Position numbers and translations under genes: made by a program. From assembly GCA_017473605.1 (NCBI GenBank), contig JAFUKM010000001.1, forward strand, positions 1 to 64,000: a stretch of 64,000 bases of DNA, in the 5' to 3' direction. The notes below the pieces were generated by a model. The model ran no database searches and had not been told where the DNA came from. It was given only the letters and a program-made list of their open reading frames with translations. Positions within the stretch are counted from its first letter, which is position 1. Each line of letters starts with the position of its first letter. Source of the DNA: Clostridia bacterium (lineage in GTDB: Bacteria > Bacillota > Clostridia > Christensenellales > Borkfalkiaceae). This document shows, piece after piece, positions 24,553 through 34,216 of this stretch.

Positions 24553-25446
24553 TTATTCTTTGTTTTGTTGCGACTCGTAAAAACTGGGGCTGACGCCGAA
24601 ATATTTTTTGAAGCTGCGGCTGAATACGTAAATAGAAGAGTAGTTCAAGTGTTCCGCTATCTTCGTGATAGACATATCGCCTTCCTTTAAAAGCTGTTCG
24701 GCAAGCAAAAGTTTTCTTTCAGAAAAATATTGATAAATGGATTTCCCCGATTTTAATTTGAAAATACGAGAAATATACACGTAATTATAATGCAATGCGT
24801 CGGCTATTTCCGTAAGGTTATTGATGTTGGTCAAATGTTCGTCAATATAATGGATAATTTTATAAAAAAGATTCTGTTCTTCAAAGCCTTTGGGCGAAGT
24901 GTATTGCGTAGTCGGCAATTCTTGATACGTCTGCCAAAGGGAAATGCAAAACGTTTTTACCATCAGTTCGAATTTCAAATCGGAAAATTTCGTGGATTCC
25001 TGAATAACCGAGAGTAGGGAAACGAACGTTGTTGCCCACGCTTGCGAATTATGCACGCGAAGGTGCGTGGGCAAATGCAGGAGCGTCGGGGAATATAAAA
25101 TGTCCGTTTTGAACTTGGAATCGGGTATAAAGCTGAAAGAAATAAAGTAATACCGTAACGGTTCTTTGGAGTCGGATATGATTTTATGCCGTTCGAAAGG
25201 CAAAGAAACGAATAAATCGTTCTTTTTAACTTTAATCGGCACGTCGTCGCAGTAAATTACACCTTTTCCGGACACGATAAACGTCAATTCGAAGAAATCC
25301 CAATGCGTGTGCGTTTTGCTGACGGCGTTGTCGTCGCAATAGATTTCTCCTAATTGATACAAAATCAATTCGTTGATGATTTTCGGGTCCATCAAAAAAT
25401 TGAAATCATATAAAAACTTGTTTTTTATCGTGTCAAGGTTTTTCAT
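24553..25446 (-). CDS. AraC family transcriptional regulator
   Basis: This 297-aa protein has an N-terminal cupin-like sensing domain (HTHWDFFELTFIVSGKG, then VKKNDLFVSLPFERHKI) and a C-terminal pair of helix-turn-helix motifs. The first helix-turn-helix is NLTEIADALHYNYVYISRIFK and the second, MSITKIAEHLNYSSIYVFSRSFKKYFGVSP, carries the AraC signature. It probably senses a sugar and activates the divergent importer operon starting at 25694. GGGGAG precedes the ATG. Confidence 0.92.
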   Translation of the reverse strand: MKNLDTIKNKFLYDFNFLMDPKIINELILYQLGEIYCDDNAVSKTHTHWDFFELTFIVSGKGVIYCDDVPIKVKKNDLFVSLPFERHKIISDSKEPLRYYFISFSFIPDSKFKTDILYSPTLLHLPTHLRVHNSQAWATTFVSLLSVIQESTKFSDLKFELMVKTFCISLWQTYQELPTTQYTSPKGFEEQNLFYKIIHYIDEHLTNINNLTEIADALHYNYVYISRIFKLKSGKSIYQYFSERKLLLAEQLLKEGDMSITKIAEHLNYSSIYVFSRSFKKYFGVSPSFYESQQNKE

Positions 25447-25693
25447 AAACTCCCCGATTACAGCGTCTTTTTTTCATTGTATCACAAAAAAAATATTTTA
25501 GGGATACTTAAACGGCTTTGTGTAAAAAAACGTTAAACAAATCGAAAAAAAGTGCTAAAAAACAAAGGCGCGTTGTGGGGTAAGGTTGATTTTTGTTAAA
25601 TGAAAAGTCTATTATTGTTATTCCAAAGGAAGCGTTTATTTATTATAATGTATAATAAGTAAAATTTTATTTACACAAATAGGCGGTAAAAAT
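25447..25693. promoter_or_regulatory. Divergent control region of AraC regulator and sugar importer
   Basis: Towards the importer there is a weak promoter TTCCAA (25621-25626), a 17-bp spacer and TATAAT (25644-25649), the kind of poor -35 that needs an activator. GTTAAA words at 25532 and 25595 are 63 bp apart (six helical turns) and could be AraC half-sites. This is tentative. Confidence 0.4.
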
Positions 25694-27538
25694 ATGAAAA
25701 GGAGAACAATCAAACCAATTCTGGTAATGCTGTTGTTGTGTCTGATGATGATTTTCGTCGGCTCTTGTTCTACGGCGCACGTGGAAATCGACAGAGACGG
25801 GTCGGGTACGGCAACCGTTACCATTGCAAAAGGCGAGGGTATCTCGGAGAACACGATTCGCGATGAAATGCGCGAACTTTTCGAAAGCGTGGGTATCGCT
25901 TCGGACGGCGACGAACACCGTTTGACGATGGAGTCTTTGACGGAAAGCGAAGAGTATTATACGGTCGTAATTTCCTTCAAGCGAATTCAGTACATAAAAG
26001 GTATCGGTTCGTTCGGGTATCAAGACTCAACGGTGTTTTTGGAGGATAACAATGCTACGCAATCGTTGAAAAATTGGAGCGAAGGCAATTACGGCTCTTT
26101 CCAATCGTACACCGGGAACATCTATAAGTTCGAAAAGAGCGACGCTTTGGCGTTCGACCCCGTACACGTGGAATCGGGGAATAAGATTCTCGTAAATCCT
26201 ACGGAGGCGCAAAGACAAGCGGGCGCGTCGGGGTTCTTGGATAGGGACGGGCTTTTGTCGCAGCACAAGCGCGGCAAGGCGTTCACTTTCTTCCTTGCCG
26301 ATTTGGACGGTTTACAAAGCATTACCTTTTCGTTTAAGGGAAACGTTATTGCCTACGGCGGACAAAACGTAGAAATGGTGGACGAATCCACTATTACGGT
26401 GAGACCCGTTGCCGTAAATGCGAATATCAAGGGCTTGGACGAAAACGGTAACCCCGTTATTTCCGACGAAACGGTAAACTGCTTTATCGGTTGCGTATAT
26501 TTTCAACTGGAATTCAGCCCCGTATTGATGTGGACGCTCATTATCGGCGGCGCGGCGCTTGTAATCTTCATTATTCTCGGCATCGTTAAGGGTTGGTTTA
26601 AGAAGTTCGTACACAGTAAAAAGACGAAAAACTTTTTCAGAAACTACGATTTATACGTGATGATGATTCCTACCATCGTGCTGCTCGTACTGTTTATGTA
26701 CATGCCGATGAGCGGTGTCATTATGGCGTTTAAGAATTACCGTATCGAAGACGGTATGTTCGGTAGCGAGTGGGCGTCGTATGGCGGATTTAAGAACTTT
26801 TACGACCTATTTACAAATCCTGCCGTAGATTTCTGGCGACTGACGGGGAATACCTTTATGCTGGCGTTGCTACGCTTCATATTCGGGTTCGTTTGCGCGG
26901 TGTTCTTGGCGCTGTTGTTCAGTTATCTCAAACCCGGACGTTTTAAGAAATGGGTACAGACGATTTCTTACTTCCCGTACTTCATTTCTTGGTTGACGAT
27001 TTCGGGTATTGCGTACCTGTTCTTGGGAAGCGACGGTATCCTGAACGATTTAGTCGGTATGTTCGGCGGAGAAGCGATTCAATGGTATACCGAACCGCGG
27101 TATTGGAGAACGATACTCACCTTTACCTATATTTGGAAAACGGTTGGGTATTCGACAATTGTTTACCTTGCGGCGATTACGGCGATAAATCCTGCGCTTT
27201 ACGAAGCGGCGAGAATCGACGGCGCAGGGCGTATGGGACAACTGTGGCATATCACGATTCCGGGACTCCTTCCCGTTATCGGGGTGCAAATCATATTCAG
27301 TTTGGGTAACTTGGTAAAAGACGATATCGACCAAATTTATACGATGACACAAGGCGGCGCGACGGCGCTTAGAGATACGACGGAAGTGCTCGGTATGGTT
27401 ATCTATAAACAACGCGGTAACGTATCCGCTTACAGTTCAACGACGGCGATGGGCTTGCTGCAAGGCTTGGTGGCGTTGGTGCTCGTTTCGGTAAGCAATA
27501 AGATAGTCAAGAAATTCGGCGTGGAAGGCGCTTACTAA
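25694..27538 (+). CDS. Sugar ABC transporter permease fused to an N-terminal lipoprotein domain
   Basis: This 614-aa protein combines two parts. Residues 1-25 are a lipoprotein-type signal (IFVGSC, Cys25), followed by an extracellular domain of about 250 residues opening with STAHVEIDRDGSGTATVTI, which resembles LppM/DUF3153-type lipoprotein domains. A membrane helix at about 279-300 leads into a complete LplB/MalF-type permease (residues 310-614), with the EAA loop EAARIDGAGRMGQLWHITIPG. Ordinary permeases of this class have about 300 residues. The gene heads an operon with a second permease (15-bp gap) and a binding lipoprotein. No ATPase is encoded in the cluster. Confidence 0.85.
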   Translation: MKRRTIKPILVMLLLCLMMIFVGSCSTAHVEIDRDGSGTATVTIAKGEGISENTIRDEMRELFESVGIASDGDEHRLTMESLTESEEYYTVVISFKRIQYIKGIGSFGYQDSTVFLEDNNATQSLKNWSEGNYGSFQSYTGNIYKFEKSDALAFDPVHVESGNKILVNPTEAQRQAGASGFLDRDGLLSQHKRGKAFTFFLADLDGLQSITFSFKGNVIAYGGQNVEMVDESTITVRPVAVNANIKGLDENGNPVISDETVNCFIGCVYFQLEFSPVLMWTLIIGGAALVIFIILGIVKGWFKKFVHSKKTKNFFRNYDLYVMMIPTIVLLVLFMYMPMSGVIMAFKNYRIEDGMFGSEWASYGGFKNFYDLFTNPAVDFWRLTGNTFMLALLRFIFGFVCAVFLALLFSYLKPGRFKKWVQTISYFPYFISWLTISGIAYLFLGSDGILNDLVGMFGGEAIQWYTEPRYWRTILTFTYIWKTVGYSTIVYLAAITAINPALYEAARIDGAGRMGQLWHITIPGLLPVIGVQIIFSLGNLVKDDIDQIYTMTQGGATALRDTTEVLGMVIYKQRGNVSAYSSTTAMGLLQGLVALVLVSVSNKIVKKFGVEGAY

Positions 27539-27553
27539 AAGGGAGGTGGAAAA

Positions 27554-28417
27554 ATGGTAAAATCAACAAGTGAAAAAGCATTTGACGTTGGGAATATTAT
27601 CTTTATGATTTTGCTTTCGGCAATGTTCATATTCCCGCTTTTGATGATTATCTGCGTTTCGCTCTCTTCTTCCGAGGCGATTTCCAAATACGGGTACAGT
27701 TTGATTATCCGCGGCTTTACCTTTAAGTGGTATCAATACATTTTCGTGGACGAAAGCGTTTCCATTTTACGCGCTATGCTCAACTCCGTATTCATGACGG
27801 TAACGGCTACCGTAATTATGGTTATCAACGTATCGCTCTATTCGTACGCGGTAACCCGTCCCGAATTGCAGATGAGAAAATTCTTCAATCTACTGCTCGT
27901 TATCCCGATGCTCTTTGCGGGCGGTACGATTCCTTACTATTTGATTATTAAAAACTTGGGGCTTTTGAACAGCCAATGGGCGATAATCCTTCCCAGCGGC
28001 GTCAACGCTTGGTTCATCATGCTCGCGAAAAACTTTTTCAAGAGCTTGCCCGAATCTCTCGTTGAATCGGCAAAGCTGGAAGGCGCGACGAATATCCAAG
28101 TACTCTACAAAATCGTAGTGCCGCTTGCTTTCCCCATTATCGCAACCATTATTCTCTATACGGCGGTTGCCGTTTGGAACGACTGGTTCCAAGCGTCGTT
28201 ATTCTTGGATAGCGCGCACAAGCATTTGTGGCCCGTGCAAGCCGTTTTGAACGAACTCAATACGAGTTTGAACAATACGGGACGCGACCCTACGGTCAGC
28301 GCGCAAGGCGTGTACAGCGCGGCAATCGTTATGGCCACGTTGCCTATTGTTATCGTATATCCCTTCTTGCAGAGATTCTTTATCGGCGGTGCGCTTGTCG
28401 GCGGCGTTAAAGAATAA
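27554..28417 (+). CDS. Sugar ABC transporter permease, LplC/MalG type
   Basis: This 287-aa protein has six predicted membrane helices and the conserved EAA cytoplasmic loop VESAKLEGATNIQVLYKIVVPLAFP, cut here as ESAKLEGATN...VPLAFP. It begins with a short hydrophilic segment and helix FMILLSAMFIFPLLMIICVS and ends FFIGGALVGGVKE, typical of CUT1-family permeases of the LplC/YtcP group that import complex oligosaccharides. GGGAGGTGG precedes the ATG. It pairs with the fused permease upstream. Confidence 0.93.
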   Translation: MVKSTSEKAFDVGNIIFMILLSAMFIFPLLMIICVSLSSSEAISKYGYSLIIRGFTFKWYQYIFVDESVSILRAMLNSVFMTVTATVIMVINVSLYSYAVTRPELQMRKFFNLLLVIPMLFAGGTIPYYLIIKNLGLLNSQWAIILPSGVNAWFIMLAKNFFKSLPESLVESAKLEGATNIQVLYKIVVPLAFPIIATIILYTAVAVWNDWFQASLFLDSAHKHLWPVQAVLNELNTSLNNTGRDPTVSAQGVYSAAIVMATLPIVIVYPFLQRFFIGGALVGGVKE

Positions 28418-28449
28418 GGTGAATTGAAATATTAAGGAGAAAGAAAAAG

Positions 28450-30345
28450 ATGAAAAAGATAAAGAGAATTGCGTTTGGTACGTTGGCAATGCTGATGGCG
28501 TTTACCGTCGTCGGCTGCGATAACGGTATCGGCGAAAACGGAACGGGATATTACGATGGGTACGACGCAGGCTATCAAGCCGGTCTTGCCGCCGGTAAAC
28601 AAGACGGCTACGGCGACGGGTACGAGCTTGGTTACGACGACGCATATACCGACGGCGCTTACGACGACGGGTACAGCAAAGGCTATGAAGACGGTTTTGC
28701 AGCGGGCGGCGGCGGAAGCGGCGATACGGGCGACGAAGAAGAAATTATCGTCGGGGAAACCGATTATTCCAAGGTGGATAACGGCACGGGTAAGCTGACC
28801 ATTTATCTCGACGAAAGCCAAGTATACGGCGTATATCAAGCCGGCTCTCAAGAAGCGGCTGTGGAAGCGGCGATTTCCGAAAAGTTCAAGCAAGATACGG
28901 GCTTGAACCTTGATTTGGAAATTATGTACGAATCGCACGCAACGTTTACCAATAAATTCGGCGCGGTTATGGCGGGCGGCGATTGGGATGCGGCGGTAGG
29001 CTATCTTGGGCAAGCAGGTTTGAACGAAACGGTGCTTACGCAAGACGTAACGCTCGATTTGTCCAACTATATCGGAGATTACTATAACATCAGAAGAGCG
29101 GTGGATAAAAAGGCGTTCTACGCGACGACGACGCTCGAAGACGAGATTATCGGTATTCCCTCCGTCAACAACACGAAAATGAAATCGCTTCTCATCCGTA
29201 AGGATTATATGACGCAAGTAGGTTACACCGAAAGCAAGGCGGAAGCGGACGCATCGGGCGGTACGCTTAAATACTGTCAGACGATTAACGATTTCGACGA
29301 TATGCTCCGTAAAATGAAAGCGCAAATCCCCGAATGTACGATGCCGCTTATCGGTAATTACTACGATATCGAGTTCACCATTTTGGCGGGCGCTTGCGGT
29401 ACGGCGGGGTATCAATACAGCGCTGTCAACTATAACGAAGACGGCAGCGTAAAGGAAGTCGTGCCCGGGTGGCTTAGCGAAGGTTACCAAGACGTGCTCA
29501 ACTGGGAGTATAAGTGGCAAAAAGACGGTATTTGGGAAAAAGACCATACGGTAAAACAGGACACGCAAAGATTGAGCGATTACACCAACGGTAAAGGCGC
29601 GGTGTATTGCGTAGACCCCACCGTTACCAATCTTATCGACGTGGCAAGACAAGTAAAAGCCGTAAATCCGAACGCGGAATTTACCGTGCTCAATCCTTTG
29701 GACGCGGTGGACGAAAACGGCGACGCTATCGAAGGCAGCGGCGCGTTTGCGGAAGTATCGAGAACGCAGGATTGCTTGATTATCAACAAGAAATCGGAAA
29801 ATGCGGAATTGATGCTTGCATACCTTGATTGGATGTATTCTTCCGTAGAGAACTACGAGCTTTGCGCATACGGTATCGAAGGTCGTCATTGGGAAAAGGA
29901 CGGCGACGGGTATTATAAATATCCTGCGGGTAAAGAAACTGCGTTTGAAAGAACGCCGCCGTATTCGGGTGCGTTTGCGCTTTTGCACAACGACGAATAC
30001 ACGTATAGAAGATATACGGGCTATAAAGAATACGAAGCGTGGATTGAGAGCGCGGAAAACGCAAACACGATTAAAAATCCTACGGACGGTATGCTGATGT
30101 ATAATATGACGGCGGATATGTCCAATGCAGTAGGCTTGGCGGAATCGGAAATGTACGCAAAATGCACTACGCCCGCTTGGAACGGTACGGCGGACCCCGC
30201 AACCACGTATCCTACCTACGTAGCTTTGTATAAAGAACAAGTAGGCTACGGCGCGACGAAGAACGGCGTGCCCGACGATACCAAGGACTATATCCGTTGG
30301 TTGACCAATCAATACAACTTCTATATGTTGGCGAGAAAGAAATAA
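28450..30345 (+). CDS. Extracellular solute-binding lipoprotein, LplA-like
   Basis: This 631-aa lipoprotein (lipobox VVGC, Cys23) is the substrate-binding component of the importer. Between the lipid anchor and the binding domain lies an unusual tether of GY-repeats (YDGYDAGYQAGLAAGKQDGY and similar, about residues 35-90). The binding domain follows the family-1 pattern, with FTNKFGAVMAGGDWDAAVGY near the hinge, then IPSVNNTKM and WEYKWQKDGIW. AAGGAG precedes the ATG. Length and operon position match lipoproteins that bind large oligosaccharides. The sugar is unknown. Confidence 0.9.
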   Translation: MKKIKRIAFGTLAMLMAFTVVGCDNGIGENGTGYYDGYDAGYQAGLAAGKQDGYGDGYELGYDDAYTDGAYDDGYSKGYEDGFAAGGGGSGDTGDEEEIIVGETDYSKVDNGTGKLTIYLDESQVYGVYQAGSQEAAVEAAISEKFKQDTGLNLDLEIMYESHATFTNKFGAVMAGGDWDAAVGYLGQAGLNETVLTQDVTLDLSNYIGDYYNIRRAVDKKAFYATTTLEDEIIGIPSVNNTKMKSLLIRKDYMTQVGYTESKAEADASGGTLKYCQTINDFDDMLRKMKAQIPECTMPLIGNYYDIEFTILAGACGTAGYQYSAVNYNEDGSVKEVVPGWLSEGYQDVLNWEYKWQKDGIWEKDHTVKQDTQRLSDYTNGKGAVYCVDPTVTNLIDVARQVKAVNPNAEFTVLNPLDAVDENGDAIEGSGAFAEVSRTQDCLIINKKSENAELMLAYLDWMYSSVENYELCAYGIEGRHWEKDGDGYYKYPAGKETAFERTPPYSGAFALLHNDEYTYRRYTGYKEYEAWIESAENANTIKNPTDGMLMYNMTADMSNAVGLAESEMYAKCTTPAWNGTADPATTYPTYVALYKEQVGYGATKNGVPDDTKDYIRWLTNQYNFYMLARKK

Positions 30346-30388
30346 CGAGCATTGTATTCTTGAAAGAGAGTTATAGAAGGAGAAAAAG

Positions 30389-33300
30389 ATGAAAGCAAAA
30401 ATAAAAAACATAGTCGTGGGCGGTTTGTCCGCGCTTATGTTGGCGGCAATACCGTTCGTCGCTGCGACGGTAAATAAAGTAGACGCGCCCGTGACGGCTT
30501 CCGCCGCCACGAGCGATATCGCAGCCGAAAACAATTTGGCGCTGAATAAGTGGGACTGGGAAGTGGACGAAATCGCTTCCGGTGTTACGACGTTTGACAG
30601 CGACAGTATGTATATGGACGGTATTTCCAGCGTCGGCGGTCCTTTCGCCACGTATAAAACCAACCGTTTGGACGATTTTAAATACTCGATGTATGCGAAT
30701 TTAAGCCTGACGACGGCGCACGAAATCGACGGGGTGGATTCCGCAAAGGATTGGGACTATTCGACGTTCTATATTTCCTTTATGATAAATTCCGAGACGA
30801 TTGCGCCCGTATATGCGCGCCCTTGGAGTGGTCCTGCATATTTCAGCGTATGTTTCGAGAAGCTGTACTTGGAATATGATTATTGTCCTACGTGCGAGCG
30901 CGCTTTGGAAACCGGCGCTTGTCCCGTGTGTGGCGGTACGGAATACGAAACGAACGGTAGATTGATGAGCGTTATCCGTGTGTATAGAAACGAGTGTTTT
31001 GACAGCCGCGGTTACGACCGTGTGGATATCGTGGAAAAGACGTGGTACGAAGGCTGTGAAAACGACGTCGGTAAAGATTTTGATTACGACGGGGATATCG
31101 ACGAAAAGGACTTGCAAGCAACGGATATCGGCGTGAATTTCGCGGACGGCAACTACCATTGGTTTGATTTCGAAGTAAAAAATAATGCTTCGAACAACGG
31201 TATTACGGTAAACTTCTATTACGATAATACGTTGATGTTCACGGTGGACCAAGCGAATACGTTTGAAACGACGACGAGCGCGGGCGTGGATAAAACGCTG
31301 ACCGTGGATTTTGCAAATACCACGGGTTGGCTGGGTTTTTGGACGGATAGCTCCTTTCCCGATTTGAGCGCGGACAGAACGAACTGCTACGTGGATATTA
31401 AACAGTTGGGTATCGCGCCGATTACGAACGGCACGGTAGGCGATTATTACGAAAAAGCGCCCAAGCCCGATTTGCCTATTACCGCATTGACCTATGGATT
31501 AAACAATGATTACCCCAAAGGGGAAGAAATAGAAGTTCCGTTAAGCGCATTGTTTTCGTACGAAGGCGACGAAGAGATTACGTACGAGTTTGTGGACGTC
31601 GCGACGATGCAGGCTTTGGGCGAAATCCGTAACGGGTATTGGGTATGGACGCCGACGACGGGCGATAACGTATTCGTTCAAGTAACGGCGACGGTACAAG
31701 ACGGTACGAACGCGAAAAAGGCGACGAACTATCTCGATATTTATTTGTCGGGCGAAGATATTGTGGCAACGCAACTTACTGCGCCTACGGTAACGCTCAA
31801 CGGCAACGTGGCGAGCTGGACGGCGGTAGAAAATGCGGGCGGTTATAAATATAAAATCGGCGTGAACGGCACGGAAACGACGGCGTCGGAAAATTCCGTA
31901 ACGCTTAAACATAACGAAACGTTGTACGTAAAAGCGCTCGCCGCGAATATGAATTATTTGGACAGTACTTGGTCTACGTCAGTAACGTATACGGCGACGA
32001 CGTTGGCGACGCCCGAGGTGAAGCTCAGCGGCACGACGGCGAACTGGGCGGCGATTGAAAACGCGGAAAGCTATAATTATAAAATCGGCGAAAGCGGAGA
32101 AGTGCAAAATACCGAAAATACGTACGTAATGGGCTTGACGCACCAGCAACAAATTTTCGTACAGGCGGTGGGCAACGGCACGACGACGCTCGATAGCGAG
32201 TGGACGCTTCCTACCACGTATTTGGCTTCGGCTTTGGCTGCGCCCGTTGTGAAGCTCAACGGCAACGTGGCGAGCTGGAACGCAATAAGCAATGCAAGCG
32301 GCTACGTATATAAAATCGGCGCGAACGGCGAAGAACAAGCGGCAAGCGGTACTTCCGTAGAGCTTACGCACGGGCAAACGCTGTACGTAAAAGCGCTCGG
32401 CAACAATGAAACGAATTTGGACAGTAAGTGGTCTACGGCGGTTTCCTATACCGCACCTACGCTGGATACGCCTTACGTGGAAAGAAACGGTAAAACGGTA
32501 AGCTGGGAAGAAGTGGACGGCGCAGAAGGGTACGCTTATAAAATCAACGGCGGCACGGAAGTACAAACGGACGGTACGTCCGTAACGCTTGAAAACGGAC
32601 AATCGGTTCAAGTAAAAGCGCTGGGGAACGGCAAGACGAGCCTGGATAGCGGTTGGTCTACGACGGTAACGTATACGGCGGTTACTCTTGCTACGCCCGA
32701 AGTTACCATTAGCAACGGGGTAGCGAGCTGGACGGCGTTGCAAGGCGCAAACGGTTACGTATATAAAATCGGCGTGAACGGAACGGAAACGAGCGTTTCG
32801 GGTACGTCCGTGGAATTGCAACATAACGATACGATTTACGTAAAAGCAATTGGCGACGGCGTAGAATATTTGGACGGCGGTTGGTCTATTCCCAAAACGT
32901 ACAACGCAGGCGCTTTGGACCAACCCAACGTAACGCTTAACGGCAACGTGGCGAGTTGGACGGCGGTAGACGGCGCAAGCGCGTACGTATGCAAGCTCGA
33001 CGATACGGAAAAGGAAATTACCGATTGCTCGATAACGCTTACCCACGGACAAACGCTCAAAGTAAAAGCGATAGGTACAGGAAAAGAAGACAGTTATTGG
33101 TCGAATTCGGTTACTTACGCGGCTTCCGCTTTGCCTGCGCCTACGGTAACGATTGACGGCAATACGGCGAGCTGGACGGCGGTGGATAATGCAAGCGGTT
33201 ACGCATACAAAATCGGCGTAAACGGCGAAGAAAAAACGGTAAGCGGTACTTCCGTAACGCTTACGCATAATCAAACGCTGTACGTAAAAGCATTGGGCGA

Positions 33301-34216
33301 CAACGAAACGGCTTTGGACAGCGCTTGGTCGGTTGCGGCAACGTATAAAGCGGCTACGCTTTCCACGCCCGTGGTGGCCTTAAACGGCAATACGGCGAGT
33401 TGGACGGCGGTGGACAATGCAAGCGGTTACGCATACAAAATCGGCGTAAACGGCGAAGAAAAGACGGTAAGCGGTACTTCCGTAACGCTTACGCACAATC
33501 AAACGGTATACGTAAAAGCATTGGGCGACAACGAAACGGCTTTGGACAGCGCTTGGTCGGAAGCGGTAACGTATAAAGCGGCTACGCTTTCCGCGCCCGT
33601 GGTAACCTTAAACGGCAAAACGGCAAGCTGGACGGCGGTAGCCAATGCAAGCGGCTACGTATACAAAATCGGCGCGACGGGTACGGAACAAACGACTACG
33701 GCTACTTCCGTAACGCTCACGCATAATCAAACGGTATACGTAAAAGCGATAGGCGACAACGAAACGGCTTTAAGTAGCGTTTGGTCTATGGCGGTAACGT
33801 ATAAAGCCGCGGCGGTAGCAGCGCCTACGGTAACGCTCGACGGCAACGTAGCGAGCTGGGAAGAAGTTTCGGGTGCGACGGGTTACGTATATACGATAAA
33901 CGGCGGCGAAACGCAGGTGGTTAACGGTACGTCCGTAACGCTTGAAAACGGTCAAACGATTCAGGTAAAAGCGCTTGGCGACGGCGTAGACAGCGCCGAC
34001 AGCAGTTGGTCTACGGCGGTAACGTATACGCAAGAGAGCGCAACCCCCGATGACAATCCCGACGATTCGCAAGGCGTTTTGGACGGTATCTATACGGATA
34101 GCGGAGAAGACGCAGGCGGTTGCGGTAGCGTAATCGGTACGTTTGGCATAACGGCAATGCTGTTGGCGGCGGGCATAGTTTTGGGATTAAAACGTCGTGG
34201 AGAAGAGAAACAATGA
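30389..34216 (+). CDS. Large surface protein with ten FN3-like repeats and C-terminal membrane anchor
   Basis: This 1275-aa protein has a signal peptide and an N-terminal beta-sandwich-like region (residues about 45-350). That region contains a zinc-ribbon-like insertion, CPTCERALETGACPVCGG. Ten repeats of about 76 residues follow, with the core VTLNGNVASWTAVDNASGY, then YKIGVNG and VTLTHNQTLYVKALG, ending W(S/T)xxVTY. They have the size and strand pattern of fibronectin type III domains. The C-terminus is GGCGSVIGTFGITAMLLAAG, then GLKRRGEEKQ. This is a single helix with a basic stop and no LPXTG motif, so it should stay membrane-bound. It overlaps the next gene by 4 bp. Confidence 0.8.
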   Translation: MKAKIKNIVVGGLSALMLAAIPFVAATVNKVDAPVTASAATSDIAAENNLALNKWDWEVDEIASGVTTFDSDSMYMDGISSVGGPFATYKTNRLDDFKYSMYANLSLTTAHEIDGVDSAKDWDYSTFYISFMINSETIAPVYARPWSGPAYFSVCFEKLYLEYDYCPTCERALETGACPVCGGTEYETNGRLMSVIRVYRNECFDSRGYDRVDIVEKTWYEGCENDVGKDFDYDGDIDEKDLQATDIGVNFADGNYHWFDFEVKNNASNNGITVNFYYDNTLMFTVDQANTFETTTSAGVDKTLTVDFANTTGWLGFWTDSSFPDLSADRTNCYVDIKQLGIAPITNGTVGDYYEKAPKPDLPITALTYGLNNDYPKGEEIEVPLSALFSYEGDEEITYEFVDVATMQALGEIRNGYWVWTPTTGDNVFVQVTATVQDGTNAKKATNYLDIYLSGEDIVATQLTAPTVTLNGNVASWTAVENAGGYKYKIGVNGTETTASENSVTLKHNETLYVKALAANMNYLDSTWSTSVTYTATTLATPEVKLSGTTANWAAIENAESYNYKIGESGEVQNTENTYVMGLTHQQQIFVQAVGNGTTTLDSEWTLPTTYLASALAAPVVKLNGNVASWNAISNASGYVYKIGANGEEQAASGTSVELTHGQTLYVKALGNNETNLDSKWSTAVSYTAPTLDTPYVERNGKTVSWEEVDGAEGYAYKINGGTEVQTDGTSVTLENGQSVQVKALGNGKTSLDSGWSTTVTYTAVTLATPEVTISNGVASWTALQGANGYVYKIGVNGTETSVSGTSVELQHNDTIYVKAIGDGVEYLDGGWSIPKTYNAGALDQPNVTLNGNVASWTAVDGASAYVCKLDDTEKEITDCSITLTHGQTLKVKAIGTGKEDSYWSNSVTYAASALPAPTVTIDGNTASWTAVDNASGYAYKIGVNGEEKTVSGTSVTLTHNQTLYVKALGDNETALDSAWSVAATYKAATLSTPVVALNGNTASWTAVDNASGYAYKIGVNGEEKTVSGTSVTLTHNQTVYVKALGDNETALDSAWSEAVTYKAATLSAPVVTLNGKTASWTAVANASGYVYKIGATGTEQTTTATSVTLTHNQTVYVKAIGDNETALSSVWSMAVTYKAAAVAAPTVTLDGNVASWEEVSGATGYVYTINGGETQVVNGTSVTLENGQTIQVKALGDGVDSADSSWSTAVTYTQESATPDDNPDDSQGVLDGIYTDSGEDAGGCGSVIGTFGITAMLLAAGIVLGLKRRGEEKQ
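31781..34035 (+). repeat. Ten tandem FN3-like repeats, about 228 bp each
   Basis: Units 7 (33134-33361) and 8 (33362-33589) are nearly identical in DNA sequence, showing recent duplication. Units 1-6 are more diverged. Such runs can expand or contract by recombination. Confidence 0.9.

Noticed and set aside
28432..30663. 743-codon open frame on the minus strand opposite the solute-binding lipoprotein
   Set aside because: It is a by-product of the strong codon bias of the plus-strand gene. It has no ribosome binding site and its translation is Arg/Val/Phe-rich without any domain. The plus-strand gene has a lipobox and a ribosome binding site.
31979..33274. Long minus-strand frame across the FN3-like repeats
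   Set aside because: It merely mirrors the repeated plus-strand coding sequence and shows repeated Arg/Tyr-rich nonsense without a start signal.
31781..34035. Regularly spaced repeats that might be taken for a CRISPR array
   Set aside because: The repeats are 228 bp, in frame and protein-coding. No short palindromic repeats with unique spacers and no cas genes occur in the window.
34090..34216. LPXTG-type sorting signal at the end of the FN3-like protein
   Set aside because: The C-terminus has a membrane helix and basic tail, but no LPXTG or related motif precedes it.
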